The notes beneath the pieces were generated by a model. It was not told where the DNA came from and searched no databases. It saw only the letters and a program-made list of their open reading frames with translations. Both the position numbers and the translations under genes were made by a program. From contig CM034127.1 in the NCBI GenBank assembly GCA_019914995.1, positions 12,994,269-13,058,268 on the forward strand: a stretch of 64,000 nucleotides of DNA. Direction: 5' to 3'. How positions within the stretch are numbered: position 1 is the stretch's first letter; each line of letters begins with the position of its first letter. The DNA is from Acanthochlamys bracteata. Lineage: Eukaryota > Streptophyta > Magnoliopsida > Pandanales > Velloziaceae. Shown here piece after piece: positions 9,851 to 21,401 of the stretch.

Positions 9851-10147
9851 AGATTTAAATAAGCGACAAGTTCAATTCATATCATCTATGATTCGCAAAG
9901 CAAAAGAGTGTAATTTGAACAGAAATTGAGTTATTAAAAAATTAGTTAATATAATTAGTATTGTTGAAGTGAGTTTATTTTTTATATTTTTTAAAAAATA
10001 AATTTGAAATGACTTTTTATGTTTTTTTTGTTAGCTGAAATTGAGAAAAAAGTAATTTAAAAAAAAGTTGAGTTATAAAAATGAAAAAATACACCAAAAT
10101 TGTTAATTTCTTTTGGAGTACATCACCTGGGGTTCGAACCTTCAAAT

Positions 10148-10928
10148 CATTGTTGTCAGATTCGGACCGAACCGTTCGGGTCGATCCAAAAATCATCGAT
10201 CCGGATAGTACACCGGTCCAAATTTGCGAAAATATCGTCTGTGCAATTGATCCGCTTCGAACCGCTTCAATCCCAAGTCAAACCGGATTGAATAAAATTT
10301 TTTATAAATAAATTAAAAAATTTAAATTAATAATATATGTAATGAAAAAATAATTATTAATAATTTTATATTGAAAAATAATATATAGTTTAGATTTTAT
10401 TTTTGGATGTGATAATGTAAAAATATAATTGATTATATCTTATTTGTAAATATCTATTATTAGTAATTTTTAAAATTTTATATTGTAAAATATTCAGATT
10501 CAAATATGTATATCTAAAAAAGTTGGTTATATCTCTTTTATGATTTATCTATTTTATAATTTTATCTTTTTTAATCTCCTAATTTATTTAAATATTTTTT
10601 ATCATAAATTTTCGTTGTTATTATTATTGTCGGTGTTGGTATAGTCATGGTGGCAATACTTTAATTTTTACTGTGATTGTTATTATTGTTGTTGATAGTA
10701 ATATCATAATAAAAATACTCTAATTTTTTACTATGATTGTTACTGCTATTATTGTTACTGGTGCCATAATAGTAGTAAATTTTTCACTGTGATTGTTGTT
10801 ATTATTGGTTAAAAATACTTTAATATTATTGATCCGACGGTTCAATTGGTTGACCCGACAGATCAACTTGAAAATCGTGACCCGAATAATTTTTGGGGAC
10901 GATGTTCAGTCCGGTTCAGACAACTATA
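10148..10928. mobile_element. Non-autonomous hAT element (MITE, 781 bp)
   Basis: The left end is cattgttgtcagattcggac. The reverse complement of the right end is tatagttgtctgaaccggac. The flanking 8-bp word cttcaaat is repeated exactly at 10140-10147 and 10929-10936. Subterminal CCGAACC, GGTCGATCC and GACCCGA words resemble those of the 7.1-kb hAT element, so the two probably belong to related families. There is no transposase. The interior is AT-rich with a degenerate tandem array at about 10615-10830. The overlapping frames at 10081-10311 are accidental products of the GC-rich end. Confidence 0.88.
10615..10830. repeat. Degenerate tandem array inside the hAT MITE
   Basis: Three to four units of roughly 70-80 bp, each with (ta)ttattattgt(tg)..ggtg/gatag, then a short variable part and aatactttaattttt(a)actgtgattgtt. 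Copies are imperfect. Confidence 0.6.
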
Positions 10929-10936
10929 CTTCAAAT

Positions 10937-11490
10937 GCTATTTTAACTTCTCATTTTTAATTTTTAATTTATTTTAAATTTTGAAAAAAAATTATTCATC
11001 ATAAATTATTGATATGTATATATTTTTATTATTTTTAAATTAAAAACAAATTTATTTTTCAAAGAACTTTAAAATAAATTTTAACAAAATTTATTATTTT
11101 AAACAGCTCCAAATAACCCCTAAAAAATCAGAAAATATCAAATTCTTGATCAAACAGACGTCTGTTATTAATTTAAGTGTGGGCTACCATTTACATATAA
11201 CTAATATATTATGACCAAACTGGTCAGCTAACCTGAGTCAATAGCCCAAGTTTTAAAGGAAAAAGAAAGAAAAACAGAAGAAGTTTACAAATTTTGCAGT
11301 TATGCTGCCCTTCCAAAGAAGCAAGCCATGCCATAATAAATCTGTATGTAAATAATGTAACAGACAAAAGATCTCTTCACAGCCAGGATAGTAGAAGCCT
11401 GCACAGTTTCTTGGCAGCTTCCTTTCCTTCTCTGGTTTGGTTTCTGGTTGGTGCCCTTCAAAACCCAAATACAAATCTCTCCTCGCTTTC
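10937..11490. other. Intergenic DNA between the MITE and the DA1-type gene
   Basis: AT-rich to about 11110, then ordinary mixed sequence. Open frames on both strands at 11250-11500 overlap one another and lack motifs. Pyrimidine-rich DNA at 11470-11700 may be the start of the leader of the DA1-type gene. I see no clear core promoter. Confidence 0.35.
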
Positions 11491-12365
11491 GTGACACAAC
11501 TCAACTGTTCATAAAGAAACCATTTTTCTCTTTTCTTCTGTTTTAGTTCATCTTCCGGGAAGGAAAAGAAACAATTTTTTTTGTACTTTCCTTCAATCGC
11601 ACTCCTTTTTGTCTATATACTTAAGTCAATTACTTCCTGGTTAAAACTACCCTGTTTTGTTTTTCTATCCTGGATCTCATCTTCTCTCAGACCTCAAAGT
11701 CTTGGAAAGTTGTAATCTTTGTTGCTGTTAGATTTGGATTCCCCTCTCAATTACTTGTGGGGGTAAAGGATTCAAGATCCATGTCTTGAAATGTTTTGAT
11801 TTCATGCTTTGGAGAATTTTATGAAATCAGATGGAAATGATGATTGATAAATGTGAGTCGGTTTTTCATTCACCTCTAATGCACTTAATGTAAGTTCCGC
11901 TCCACGTTATTGAATTTTAAATATCTAATTTGATTATGTTTGATGTTAATTTCATAGCAGAAGAAGATGACTTCGAATGAAAAGCATTGAGTTTTTTGGT
12001 GGTCGCCGCATGATTTTTCAGTTTCTGGCGATCATCTGATCGGAGCTTCATTCTATTCAGCTAATTTATTAAGATTTATTCACCATTTTTCGGTGAGACA
12101 TCTTGGGCACCTTACCCGTTTGTGATTTTGCCAGTTTGCTTCTTAGGCTTACATTGTGTATAATATGGTCTTGGAGACTACTTGCATGGATAATGTGTAT
12201 ATTAACATTATAATTATTAAGAATTTACTGTTACTAGAGTTTATATTTAATATATTTGATTTGCTTAGTTATGGCTTTTTCATCGTGTTATTCCAAGTGT
12301 CTAAAAGTTTCTTCCTTCAAATTTAATCCCTGTAGCCTGAATATATTTTTATAGCATCACATATA

Positions 12366-15300
12366 ATGGGTTGGCTGAACAAAATTTTTGGAGGCTCCAG
12401 CAATAGAAAACTAAGGGCCCAACAGTACCATTGGAAAGCAGAGGTTAACTTAGTTGATGATGACCCCTCTTGTTCACCGGTAATTGTCATTGCTGTGACT
12501 TTCTATGAGTGATTACATTCTTATGTTCTGCATAACGTTTTCTTGACATTCTATTTAGCATGGAAGATCTGAGGATGATACAGCTACTGAAAGCGCTTCT
12601 ACTGGATCGGTAATTGACAATGTTGAATCTTGCTTCTCATCTTCTTCTTTCATAGTCTTATGGAAGCTTTATTTGCATTTCACTTTAAATCATGCTTGCA
12701 TAGTTCATCTGGTTGGCAGTGATCATCCAACCAAAACTTTCGTAAGATAAAAACCATTCTTCTTCAAGAAATGAATGAAGCAAGTACCAAAAATGCATGG
12801 ACTAAGTTTAGTCATGTTAAGATCTTATGCGAAGAGTTTCTGAACCTATATCTCAATCAGTAGTTTCTGTTCGGACATCCATCTAATCTTTCTCTTATTA
12901 AAGATAGCTATAGATGTATATAAGTACCTTGCTCTTGTATCTCTGCAAGGCTTCCTAGTATGCTCTTTTTCCCTGACCTTAGTCTGTTCTCCCATAAGAG
13001 AGTGAAGTAAGAAATGTAAATGTTTTAATTTATTGAAGATTAATGTTGTGAATCTTTTAAGTAGTATTAAGACTAGAATAGCCAGTCATCTTCACCATAT
13101 AGTTATGTCACCAACCTACTGGCCTAGTGAATTTAGTTTTATGCAACTTTATAACTTCAGGTGATTCTGTTACCATTTCGCTGCAATGTAATTTAGTTTG
13201 CTGAGGCCTTTTCTGTGTAGGGCTGCCAATCAGAAGATGAAAATGACGATCTAGATCAGGCTACCACACTTTCATCATCAGGAGATGAGAGAACTACAAA
13301 TGAAAGTGGTTAGTACTGTATCTAAAACTTGAAATGGTTCTGCTGAAATTTTTCTTAAGGATCTTCTATCAAATACTAACTAGTCCAATCCATTTCTCAA
13401 AAAAGTAATCAGTTTGCCTATTTGATTGCTTATACTACAATGAAGAATGTTTTTTCTGTTTATATGCTTGTTTGCCTGGAAATTTTCTGTTACCACACTT
13501 GTTGTTCTAGCTGCAGGTGTTGTTTCTGTACCTCAATAGTGTTGTTTGTTGTCTAGAATGATTTTTGTACCAAATCCTCTAATGCAATATGAATAGTTAA
13601 AATTCACACTATTAAAAAGGCACGACACTGGTGTTACTTGATGAGTTTGTTGCTCTACATACTTGATGCAAATCACCAGTCTTTTTGATATTCTTCGTGT
13701 AGGTACCTTTAGGTAAAAGTCCGCAATTCATGGCATAGACACGAATAGGTTCTTTAACCCGATATTCTCATTTTATCTCCTTAAGTTTTAGTAGCTTGGC
13801 AATTATGATCCATCAATGATGCCTTAATTAATATTCTGTAGATTATTTAAGTTTTCATTGTCCATCGGTTTCTTTTGTTTAGACAGTTCATCTGACTCAG
13901 AAGAAGATGAACGACTTGCAAGATCCTTAGAAGGAAGCTTACATATACAGCCTCCACATTGCGAAGTTGGTCATCTATACCAACCAAATGCAGTCAACTT
14001 TTCTTCAGGCTTCAGGTATGCCTATGTCTTGTACTGTTTGGAAGTTCAACCATAAAGTGTGAATCATAGTTCAGATATCTGTGGAAATCAACGACATTCC
14101 TGTTACATCTTTCTTTGTTTGCTGTCATGGACATATGATTTGCATGATAATTTTTTGTTTCATCTTTACCACGAGGAAAAATGGATTTCAGTTGGCATAG
14201 TAATTTCTATGACGTATGTATGTACTGATATCTGTTGATACCATTTGCTTTGTTTTAGAAGTTACCTTAGCATCTTACAGCCGCAGTTTCCTAAATATAC
14301 TATAAGGTCCATGTAATTCTGTCCTCGTACATGAAGCTTGCAGGATCTTCAATTTAATTTCTTAGTTGAACCTGTTTAGGTAATCAGATGTTTTCACCTT
14401 GTTCCTTTCTTCACCTATCGAACTTCCATTGTGGGTTGATTGAAACTCTCCTCAAGCCTCTTATTGGTAGTCTGTATCTGGTTAAGCTTCTTTAACATCG
14501 CTTGTCTGTCATCCATTAGGTTTATATATATCCATCTCTATACTTGGGTCTATGTCTTCTATCTCTTTCTTCTTGTCCTGTGGAAGCTTGCTCGAATGTT
14601 CCTGCATATCTCTTACTAGAGTGGAGTTAATATGGCATATGTTTGTGTCACATTGTTGGCTCCCTGGTTGATGACTGAGAGAACTCATCAAGTTTGACCA
14701 TAAGTTATAATGGCTTTTCTCTGGGGTTTTGTTATGTTGCTGCAGTTCCATTGTTTTCCAACCAAGATTTTTTTTTTCCCCCAGAATATGTGCTGGGTGC
14801 AACACAGAAGTCGGTTTTGGAAGATTTCTTAGCTGTATGAATACTGTTTGGCATCCAGAATGCTTCCGCTGCCATGCCTGCAATCTGCTGATATATGATT
14901 ATGAGGTAACTACAAGTTCTCTTAAACTTCAATCTCGAGTTAGATAATTGATGGGCCTTAGAACTCACTATCCTATTTGGAACAGTTTTCAAATATTGGA
15001 AATCGCCCATACCACAGGAATTGTTGCAAGGAGAATTACCACCCTAAATGTGATGTTTGCAAGCAATTTGTATGTATACTTCCCTCAGACTCAAGCTACA
15101 TCTTTCCCCCTATATCTAAATCTTGAAGCATTTCAAATTTTTTGACTTAGGATAGTAATTTCAAGGACTCATGGGTGGATTGAAGTTCTTAAAACTTTGG
15201 AAACGTCATTTTGAAATAATTTCTTTACAGGCAACACTGGTCTTCGTGCCACTTGTTGTCTGATTGATGAATTGGGAGGAAACCCTTTAACTTAATACGT

Positions 15301-17557
15301 ACAAATGAAAATGCCAATTTCATTTATAGATAAAGCTTCGAGCTCCTGATAGCTAAATGTTCCTGTTCCTTAGATTAAATACTCAGTATTTGTTGTATCA
15401 TGAGAAATACATATTCTAGTAGATTCACATTGCAAGTTCTTTGGAGTGGAGAAATTATTTCCGACAGATCATATTTTTGGATGGCTGATCACTAAGTATT
15501 AAACTCTTAAAAAAGTTTGGAGATCACCACGCAAGTTACAAAGCTTAGTCAAGTGCTTTTTTTGTAGATCAGCAACCAATTTACTATCTTTATGCACCTG
15601 GTTGCTATGGGCTTTTAGCCTCCGAAGTGTTCAAGTATATAATAAAATACTGGAAGACTGCTCTATGCCTGAATTCCTTTTGCCTTGTGAATTCATCATT
15701 TAACCTTCTTTGGTGTCACCTTCTCTGCAGATACCTTTAAACATGAATGGGCTCATAGAGTATAGGGCACACCCTTTTTGGCAGCAAAAGTATTGCCCTT
15801 CACATGACTTTGATGGTACTCCAAGGTGCTGCAGTTGTGAACGACTCAAGGTTGACTACTTACATCACATTTGTTTTATCTTTGATAATCAATTTCCTTA
15901 TCCTTAGACTTTACAGTTGTATTTCATGGTTTTGGAATGGTTATTGTTCTCTTATGCATGTAATCCGAATGCTACACAAATTATCTACAAATCTCATTGT
16001 GTTCTGCTTAATGAAAATTTCCTAACTTGAGGATGCTTACATCTTTGTGATATATGACTTATCTCTTTTTTTTTTTTGGTCCTTCAATATGGCAGCCGAG
16101 AGATGCGAAATATGTTTCCCATGATGATGGGCGCACGATTTGTGAGGAATGCCTAAATTCTGCTGTTATGAGCACCGCTGAATGTCAACCACTTTATCTT
16201 AATATAAAGAAGTTCTATGAAGGTTTAAACATGGAAGTAGAGCAGCAAATCCCCTTACTTTTGGTTGAGAGGCAAGCACTGAATGATGCCATGAATGGAG
16301 AAGAACATGTAAGTTGCAACCGGGCAGCCTTACATTCTGAGCGTTGTTGTAATGTTCTTCATTTTTCACGTAGTGATTTTTTCTTTCTGGAGCAGGGTCA
16401 TCATCTATTTCCTGAAACTAGAGGCCTCTGTGTCTCCGAGGAACATATCGTTAACTCTGTAAGATCTCATTGGCTTTGTAGACCCTCAAACTGCAAATTC
16501 GTGTACCTCATGATAGAAGTTTAAACACTATCAATCTCTCAATCTTTCTAAATACTGTCAATCTAAAATGGTATCCTCACTAGATTCCCAGGAGGGGACG
16601 AGTTCAGACTGGTAACAGAAATATGGATAGGATGATGGAAGCCTATAGACATAACAGGATATATGAAGTAACGGCCATTCTTCTCCTCTATGGGCTCCCA
16701 AGGTATAATATATATGTTCCATCATGTTCAAGATTTTTGTTTAATCATGGTCCTATTCGATCACTTTTCATCTTTCCATGTCCACAATTGTATCGATGCA
16801 ATTTTCATTGAATCATATACTGAGAGAGTGTAAGATGATTGGTCTTTGAGTATTAGTCTTATTACTCTAAAAAGTATGAGTACACAGATATTATGCAGAT
16901 AATTTCGTTATAGCTAGCATTGTTAACACTACATAAATGATGTGCGAGGTAAATGACCCAACTCTCCACTTTGCCAATTTGCAGATTACTGATTGGGTCA
17001 ATTCTTGCGCATGAGATGATGCATGCATGGCTGCGACTCAGTGGTACCCTCTCGTTTTTCTGTCTTATGTTTAGTTTTAGTTGATACATTCTGTAATTGC
17101 TTAGTACTTTTATCTCTATCAGTAAATTTAGTCAACCAGTTAAGCAAACTGTACAAGTAAAACTTTTGCATGCCAGATGGACTCTGATGGGACTACCGTG
17201 CCATATTTTCTCATGCATGTTGTAGGTATTAATTAAGATGGTTGTTCTGCCACAGGTCTTCCTACTCTTAGCCATGAAGTTGAAGAAGGTATCTGCCAGG
17301 TGCTGGCTCATATGTGGATATGCTCCGCATTAATGGCACTCTGTTACAGTGAGAATTCTTCATTGCCAGAGATGTCTTCAGGTGATGATGGAAGACGTAT
17401 ATTTGAGAGAAGATTTGGGAACTTTGTCAAGCACCAGATTGAGGTGGACAGGTCAGCATACGGAGATGGGTTCAGAGCAGGTTACCATGCCGTTCAGCGG
17501 TATGGTCTCAGGGGCACCCTTGATCATATAAGGATGACAGGAACTTTTCCATATTAG
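12366..17557 (+). CDS. DA1/DAR-type LIM-domain peptidase, 12 exons, 487 aa
   Basis: Deduced exons: 12366-12479, 12559-12609, 13221-13308, 13883-14015, 14785-14905, 14986-15069, 15731-15850, 16096-16308, 16396-16458, 16584-16702, 16985-17040, 17256-17557. All junctions are GT-AG and keep one frame. It starts [10 protein letters not shown], as DA1 proteins do. A LIM domain spans residues 131-182 (C131xxC134, H152xxC155, C158xxC161, H179xxC182), then a second LIM-like segment (C191xxC194) and the family block [10 protein letters not shown]. The peptidase motif is HEMMH (378-382), and the C terminus is [16 protein letters not shown]1 proteins are ubiquitin-activated peptidases that limit organ and seed size. 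The N-terminal part is shorter than in DA1 and has only a weak ubiquitin-interacting-motif-like stretch ([15 protein letters not shown]), so it is perhaps DAR1-like. For exon 10 the upstream acceptor (tcctcactag) is required; the nearer cccag would introduce a stop. Confidence 0.92.
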
Positions 17558-17814
17558 AGGCAACAATTTTCACTTTCATTCTTTAGAAATAGCAGGCAGC
17601 CCGAATGTTGAGTTCTTGGGCTTGGTGCCTACAGGAAATTATGTCACCAGATTTGGGGAAAGAAGCGCATAGATCAATAATACTTCTGAACAATGATGTA
17701 CTTACTTTGGAGATGAGCTCTTAGTACTATCACTTCTCAAAGGAAGTGTTCATTCATTTTTAAGACTTCAAAAGAAAATATTAGGGAAGCATGGGGAACA
17801 CTATTTTGCTTCTG

Positions 17815-17890
17815 AGTAGGGGTTCTGGCCGGCACGTTACCACAATACAAGCAAATGGCAAGCGTTGCAGTCTTGCTGTTTCAATAAGTC
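17815..17890 (-). pseudogene. Old relic of a PR-1-like (CAP) C-terminus
   Basis: On the minus strand this short stretch reads LAICLYCGNVPA followed, after a frame slip, by GQNPYS. It parallels the C-terminal CAP signature (two aromatics, GN, PGQ-PY) and the neighbouring better-preserved copy at 18113. Only the last 25 or so codons can be recognised. Confidence 0.4.
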
Positions 17891-18112
17891 TTACTTAGAT
17901 TCGTTTCGAGGAGTTCTACTCAAACGAGAATCGACCAAAGCTACCCAGTGATGTTTGCTAAATGGTAGAGTTGTAGATGTATGAAGACAGCAAGCAATTT
18001 TGGGCTACGAGGAATTAGAATGGACACATTTGAACTGGAAAATCAATACAACAACTTGAGCAGAAAATTGGCACATTTGAAGAAAGACAAGAAGGGAGAG
18101 ATGTGTTTAGTC

Positions 18113-18638
18113 TCAGTAGGGGCTTTTGCCTGGGACATTGCCTTTGGGATAATAAAAAGGCAGATGGAAAGCGCCGTGGTCTTCCTACCGCAGTGTTGAA
18201 CCTGCACGCATCCTAACTTGGTAGTATCATGACATACAACCTGCGTGTACAAGTAAGAAGTATTTGAGCAACTGTTGTCAGTGTGGTTGTAATACTGCTT
18301 CTCTATCCAGAAAGCCACATCTTCCTTTGGTTTGGATCCGTCGCTAGCCCACAAAGTTGCAATTCCATATTTGAACTTATTTCCTATACTGAATGTATTG
18401 CATTGGTTCTTCTTGGCCACTACCTCAGCCATCCGCTTTGTCTCTGCGGCAGGTCTTTTGCTCCAGTGCGTGCAACGCCTACTTCAGCACGGGCAACGTT
18501 GTGAGCATCAAGGAACTCTATATCAGCTGATGGAAGGCTGGCAAAGAAATTGCGAGCGGCATCCGCGGACTGAAATATTGCTAGCAGATACAAAGTAGAA
18601 AGCACCACCAAGGGTAGTGACAAATGCTGGTGAGCCAT
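18113..18638 (-). pseudogene. PR-1-like CAP-superfamily secreted protein pseudogene
   Basis: Minus strand from ATG 18638: a signal peptide (PLVVLSTLYLLAIFQSADA) and the mature start FLDAHNVARAEVGVA. The frame then shifts near 18490 to WSKRPAAETKRMAEVVAKKN, GNKFKYGIATLWASDGSK, FWIEKQYYNHTDNSC and YTQVVCHDTTKLGCVQV. It shifts again near 18170 to GAFHLPFYYPKGNVPGKSPY and a stop at 18113-18115. These are the ordered CAP (PR-1) blocks. At least two frameshifts prevent translation. Family role: secreted, sterol-binding, often defence-induced. A TATA-like tataaata lies at 18719-18726, so the promoter may be older than the lesions. An unusually short decoy protein is possible but unlikely. Confidence 0.85.
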
Positions 18639-18649
18639 TCAAGAACAAG

Positions 18650-19357
18650 AACTGACAAGTCCTTGACTTACTTTAGTTGTTAAGCTGATGGATTTGTTGT
18701 TGTTGATTGAACACTCCATATTTATAAGACAATTTGGCTTCTCAATGTTTTGCTTTAGACTCTTACATATTATTATAAGAAACATACATGTGTGTCGCAT
18801 GAACTTGGTAAGTGCGTCTTTCTCACAGGAAGAAGAGAAAACGATGTAGAAATGACCGACGCATGCTTTATCAAGTGGGCTTAGAACGAGTTGAATTGAA
18901 CTTTCGCTACGGCTCCAAGCAGCTCGTTTGGGCAGGGCAACGACAACACAGAATGGCAAAACCCACTTTGTCATCGCTACGAAAAAATAGATCATTGACA
19001 ACAGAGTAATTATACACAAAGTACAACTATATAAACCAAGAGCATAAACATTAGCAAGTTTCAAAGCAGGACACAAAAATCAGTCAAGAGCTTTTCTCCA
19101 TAGATGCTGTTATAGAAGTATTGCAGTCATATTTCATCAACATGTTTAGCAAACTCAGCAACTTCACAATGTTTTTCATCAAGTCAATCTAGCATCAAAC
19201 ATGATAAATTGCCAGCCAGATAAATTACAGCAGCTCCTCGACAATATACTAACAAGAATAAGAAGATTAACCCACAAATCGAATAAAAGTTGCTACATAC
19301 TCTCCAGCAAATGGAAGTACTACTTGAAGTCATTGACTACTAAAAAGTAATTTCTGC
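18650..19357. other. Spacer between the PR-1 relic and the DAYSLEEPER-like gene
   Basis: Mixed-composition DNA, probably including the PR-1 promoter (18639-18750) and the 3'UTR of the minus-strand DAYSLEEPER-like gene (to about 19100). Open frames at 18639-19076 are motif-free. Confidence 0.4.
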
Positions 19358-21382
19358 TCAGATCTGCTCCATTTTCACAATGGCAGTTGATGGTGGTTCC
19401 ATCATGGTGGGCAAATACTGGAGCCAATCTTTTGCACAGAAGAGGGCCTCCACAGTCTCTGGACGCAATGAACTGCGGTATTCATCAAGCACTCTGCCCC
19501 CGCTTCCTGTGCTAAATATGGAGGAGCCTGGACCTACCATAGACATTGGAATAGCCAATACATCACGGGCCATCTTGGACAGGGTCGGGAACTTGAGACT
19601 GTTCAGCTTCCACCAACCCAAGATATCAAAATTCTGGGTGCGAGCAAGGAGGGCCTCCTCTAAATACTGCTCCAGCTCTGGCTTGGTATTCTGGCTCACA
19701 GCCGTCTCAGAAATGAAAATATCAAAGTCCACAAGACCATCTCCTGCAGCTGTGGGTCCCTGTGCACGGTTACTGTCGATGCTTCCATAGGCGTTCATCT
19801 CACCATGCTCCAAATAGGCAGGAGTAAGAGGAAGAGGCTGAGCAACATATTCTCGGTACAACTCATGCACGGCCTCATCAACCACCTTCACATGCCTTGC
19901 TGCATCTTCACCATATATCTTGGAAAAGCTGAATTCCACAAGCTTCATCTTGAAGCGAGGATCCATTACAACAGCAATTGCCAAAACAAGGTTGCAGTCT
20001 TTCCAGTATTTGTCAAACTTTTCATGCATATCTTCTGCTATACTGCTGACAACAGGATCTTCACTCTTGGTTGCAGTGGTTAACTCTAGCTGGATCTTCC
20101 ATGCCTCATGGAAGAAAACATTTGCAGTCTGATCAGGCGTACTCATGACAGCATTGGCAGAGTCATACAAGAGCTTCAGAAAGCTGCAAACAACTTCAAC
20201 CTTCTTCCAGTCTTCAGCAGATGGTGCTTCATTGTAGTTGTCATCACAACCTTCCAAACAAGCAAAGGCCTGCTTATAATCCAAGGCAGCTGCAAGCATG
20301 AGATAAGTTGTGTTCCACAGCATTGCTGTATCAAGGGAGAGGATCTTCGTGCTGGGTATTTCAAGCTGCAAGGAAATTTCAGCAAACCTCTCTTCACGGG
20401 CAGGAGATGCCTTCACGAACTTAATGCTTTCACGAATATTATAAATAATTCCGTGAATCGAAGCAATTATATCTTGCGCAACCATATTAAGGATGTTGGC
20501 ATAGCAGCGAACAACAAATAACTGACCCTTCAACATCAACGCGTTCTTGTTAGTGAGGTGGTCCCTGAGGTTCGCACTGTAAATGTCATGAGAAGAACAG
20601 TCATTGTCTAGAGTTATGGTGAACAACTTGTCCTTCATGTTCCAATCTGAGAGGCTGATCCCAATAGCCTCACTCAGGGCATTTTCAGAATGCGGGGAAG
20701 ATACCATCATGAAGTTAAGCATTCTCCTATGCAATTTCCAATCACTATCAATGAACTGTCCAGTAAGACACACATAGCCAAGGGTTTGGCTAGTTGTCCA
20801 CAAGTTTATCGTAAGGCTAATTCTTCCAGGAAGTAGCCCATAAACATGCATGAGATTAAGCTTTTCTCTCTGATAGACAGCTATAACTTCATGTTCAATC
20901 TCATCGAAGGTCATATTTCTGAATCGGGGCTGGAGACCTTGAGCAAAATTGATGAAAGCAGGATATTCAACAGTATGAAGAGGGAACTCGTGCAAAATTA
21001 ACATCTTTGCCAAATTTGTGTTGCTAAGTTCCTGGTCAAACTGCATACCCCAACTAGTTCTGTAACGCCTTTTGGGTGGATCAGTACTCCCGTCAGCTCC
21101 TTGCATGAGTGCGAGTTGTTTCCTTTCTTGATTCTTGATCTTTGGACAAGAGCCAAGAGCAATGTGTCGTTTCAGATGGCTTGTTCCAGCTATTTTGGAA
21201 CCACTACTGTAAGCAAAGGTCTGCTTGCACAATTTGCAGCAAGCACGAGTACACCCACCAGGTGCAGCTTCTATAGTAAAATGCTCCCAGACAATCGACT
21301 TCTTTCTCCTCCGCCTTGGAGTTGGTGCAGCTGGGGTTTTTTCTTCTGTATTCATTTGTTCTGTGTCACTGCCTCCACTCAT
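19358..21382 (-). CDS. DAYSLEEPER-like domesticated hAT protein, 674 aa
   Basis: One uninterrupted coding exon. I start it at ATG 21382 (MSGGSDTEQMN) because a splice acceptor (ttcctgctgtag) lies at 21402, so the longer in-frame start at 21451 falls in an intron. Order: a Lys/Arg-rich segment (RRRRKKS); a BED zinc finger at about residues 30-90 (WEHFTIEAAPGGCTRACCKLC...HLKRH); a hAT/RNase H-like core with DUF4413 (DKYWKDCNLVLAIAVVMDPR, then FKMKLVEFSFSKIYGEDA); and the hAT dimerisation region (WWKLNSLKFPTLSKMARDVL...VEALFCAKDWL). Order and wording match Arabidopsis DAYSLEEPER, a nuclear DNA-binding protein from a tamed hAT transposase that is essential for development. Unlike the transposon at 1.1 kb, it has no breaks and I see no inverted repeats around it. 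RICESLEEPER-type paralogues are the main alternative. Confidence 0.93.
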   Translation of the reverse strand: MSGGSDTEQMNTEEKTPAAPTPRRRRKKSIVWEHFTIEAAPGGCTRACCKLCKQTFAYSSGSKIAGTSHLKRHIALGSCPKIKNQERKQLALMQGADGSTDPPKRRYRTSWGMQFDQELSNTNLAKMLILHEFPLHTVEYPAFINFAQGLQPRFRNMTFDEIEHEVIAVYQREKLNLMHVYGLLPGRISLTINLWTTSQTLGYVCLTGQFIDSDWKLHRRMLNFMMVSSPHSENALSEAIGISLSDWNMKDKLFTITLDNDCSSHDIYSANLRDHLTNKNALMLKGQLFVVRCYANILNMVAQDIIASIHGIIYNIRESIKFVKASPAREERFAEISLQLEIPSTKILSLDTAMLWNTTYLMLAAALDYKQAFACLEGCDDNYNEAPSAEDWKKVEVVCSFLKLLYDSANAVMSTPDQTANVFFHEAWKIQLELTTATKSEDPVVSSIAEDMHEKFDKYWKDCNLVLAIAVVMDPRFKMKLVEFSFSKIYGEDAARHVKVVDEAVHELYREYVAQPLPLTPAYLEHGEMNAYGSIDSNRAQGPTAAGDGLVDFDIFISETAVSQNTKPELEQYLEEALLARTQNFDILGWWKLNSLKFPTLSKMARDVLAIPMSMVGPGSSIFSTGSGGRVLDEYRSSLRPETVEALFCAKDWLQYLPTMMEPPSTAIVKMEQI

Positions 21383-21401
21383 TTTGGACCGAATAAAATT
21401 T

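Noticed and set aside
10060-10140. tRNA-like tggggttcgaacc word
   Set aside because: It matches a T-arm consensus but I find no acceptor stem or anticodon arm upstream.
10081-10311. Two overlapping frames at the MITE left end
   Set aside because: They come from the GC-rich terminal repeat of the hAT MITE and cross its border.
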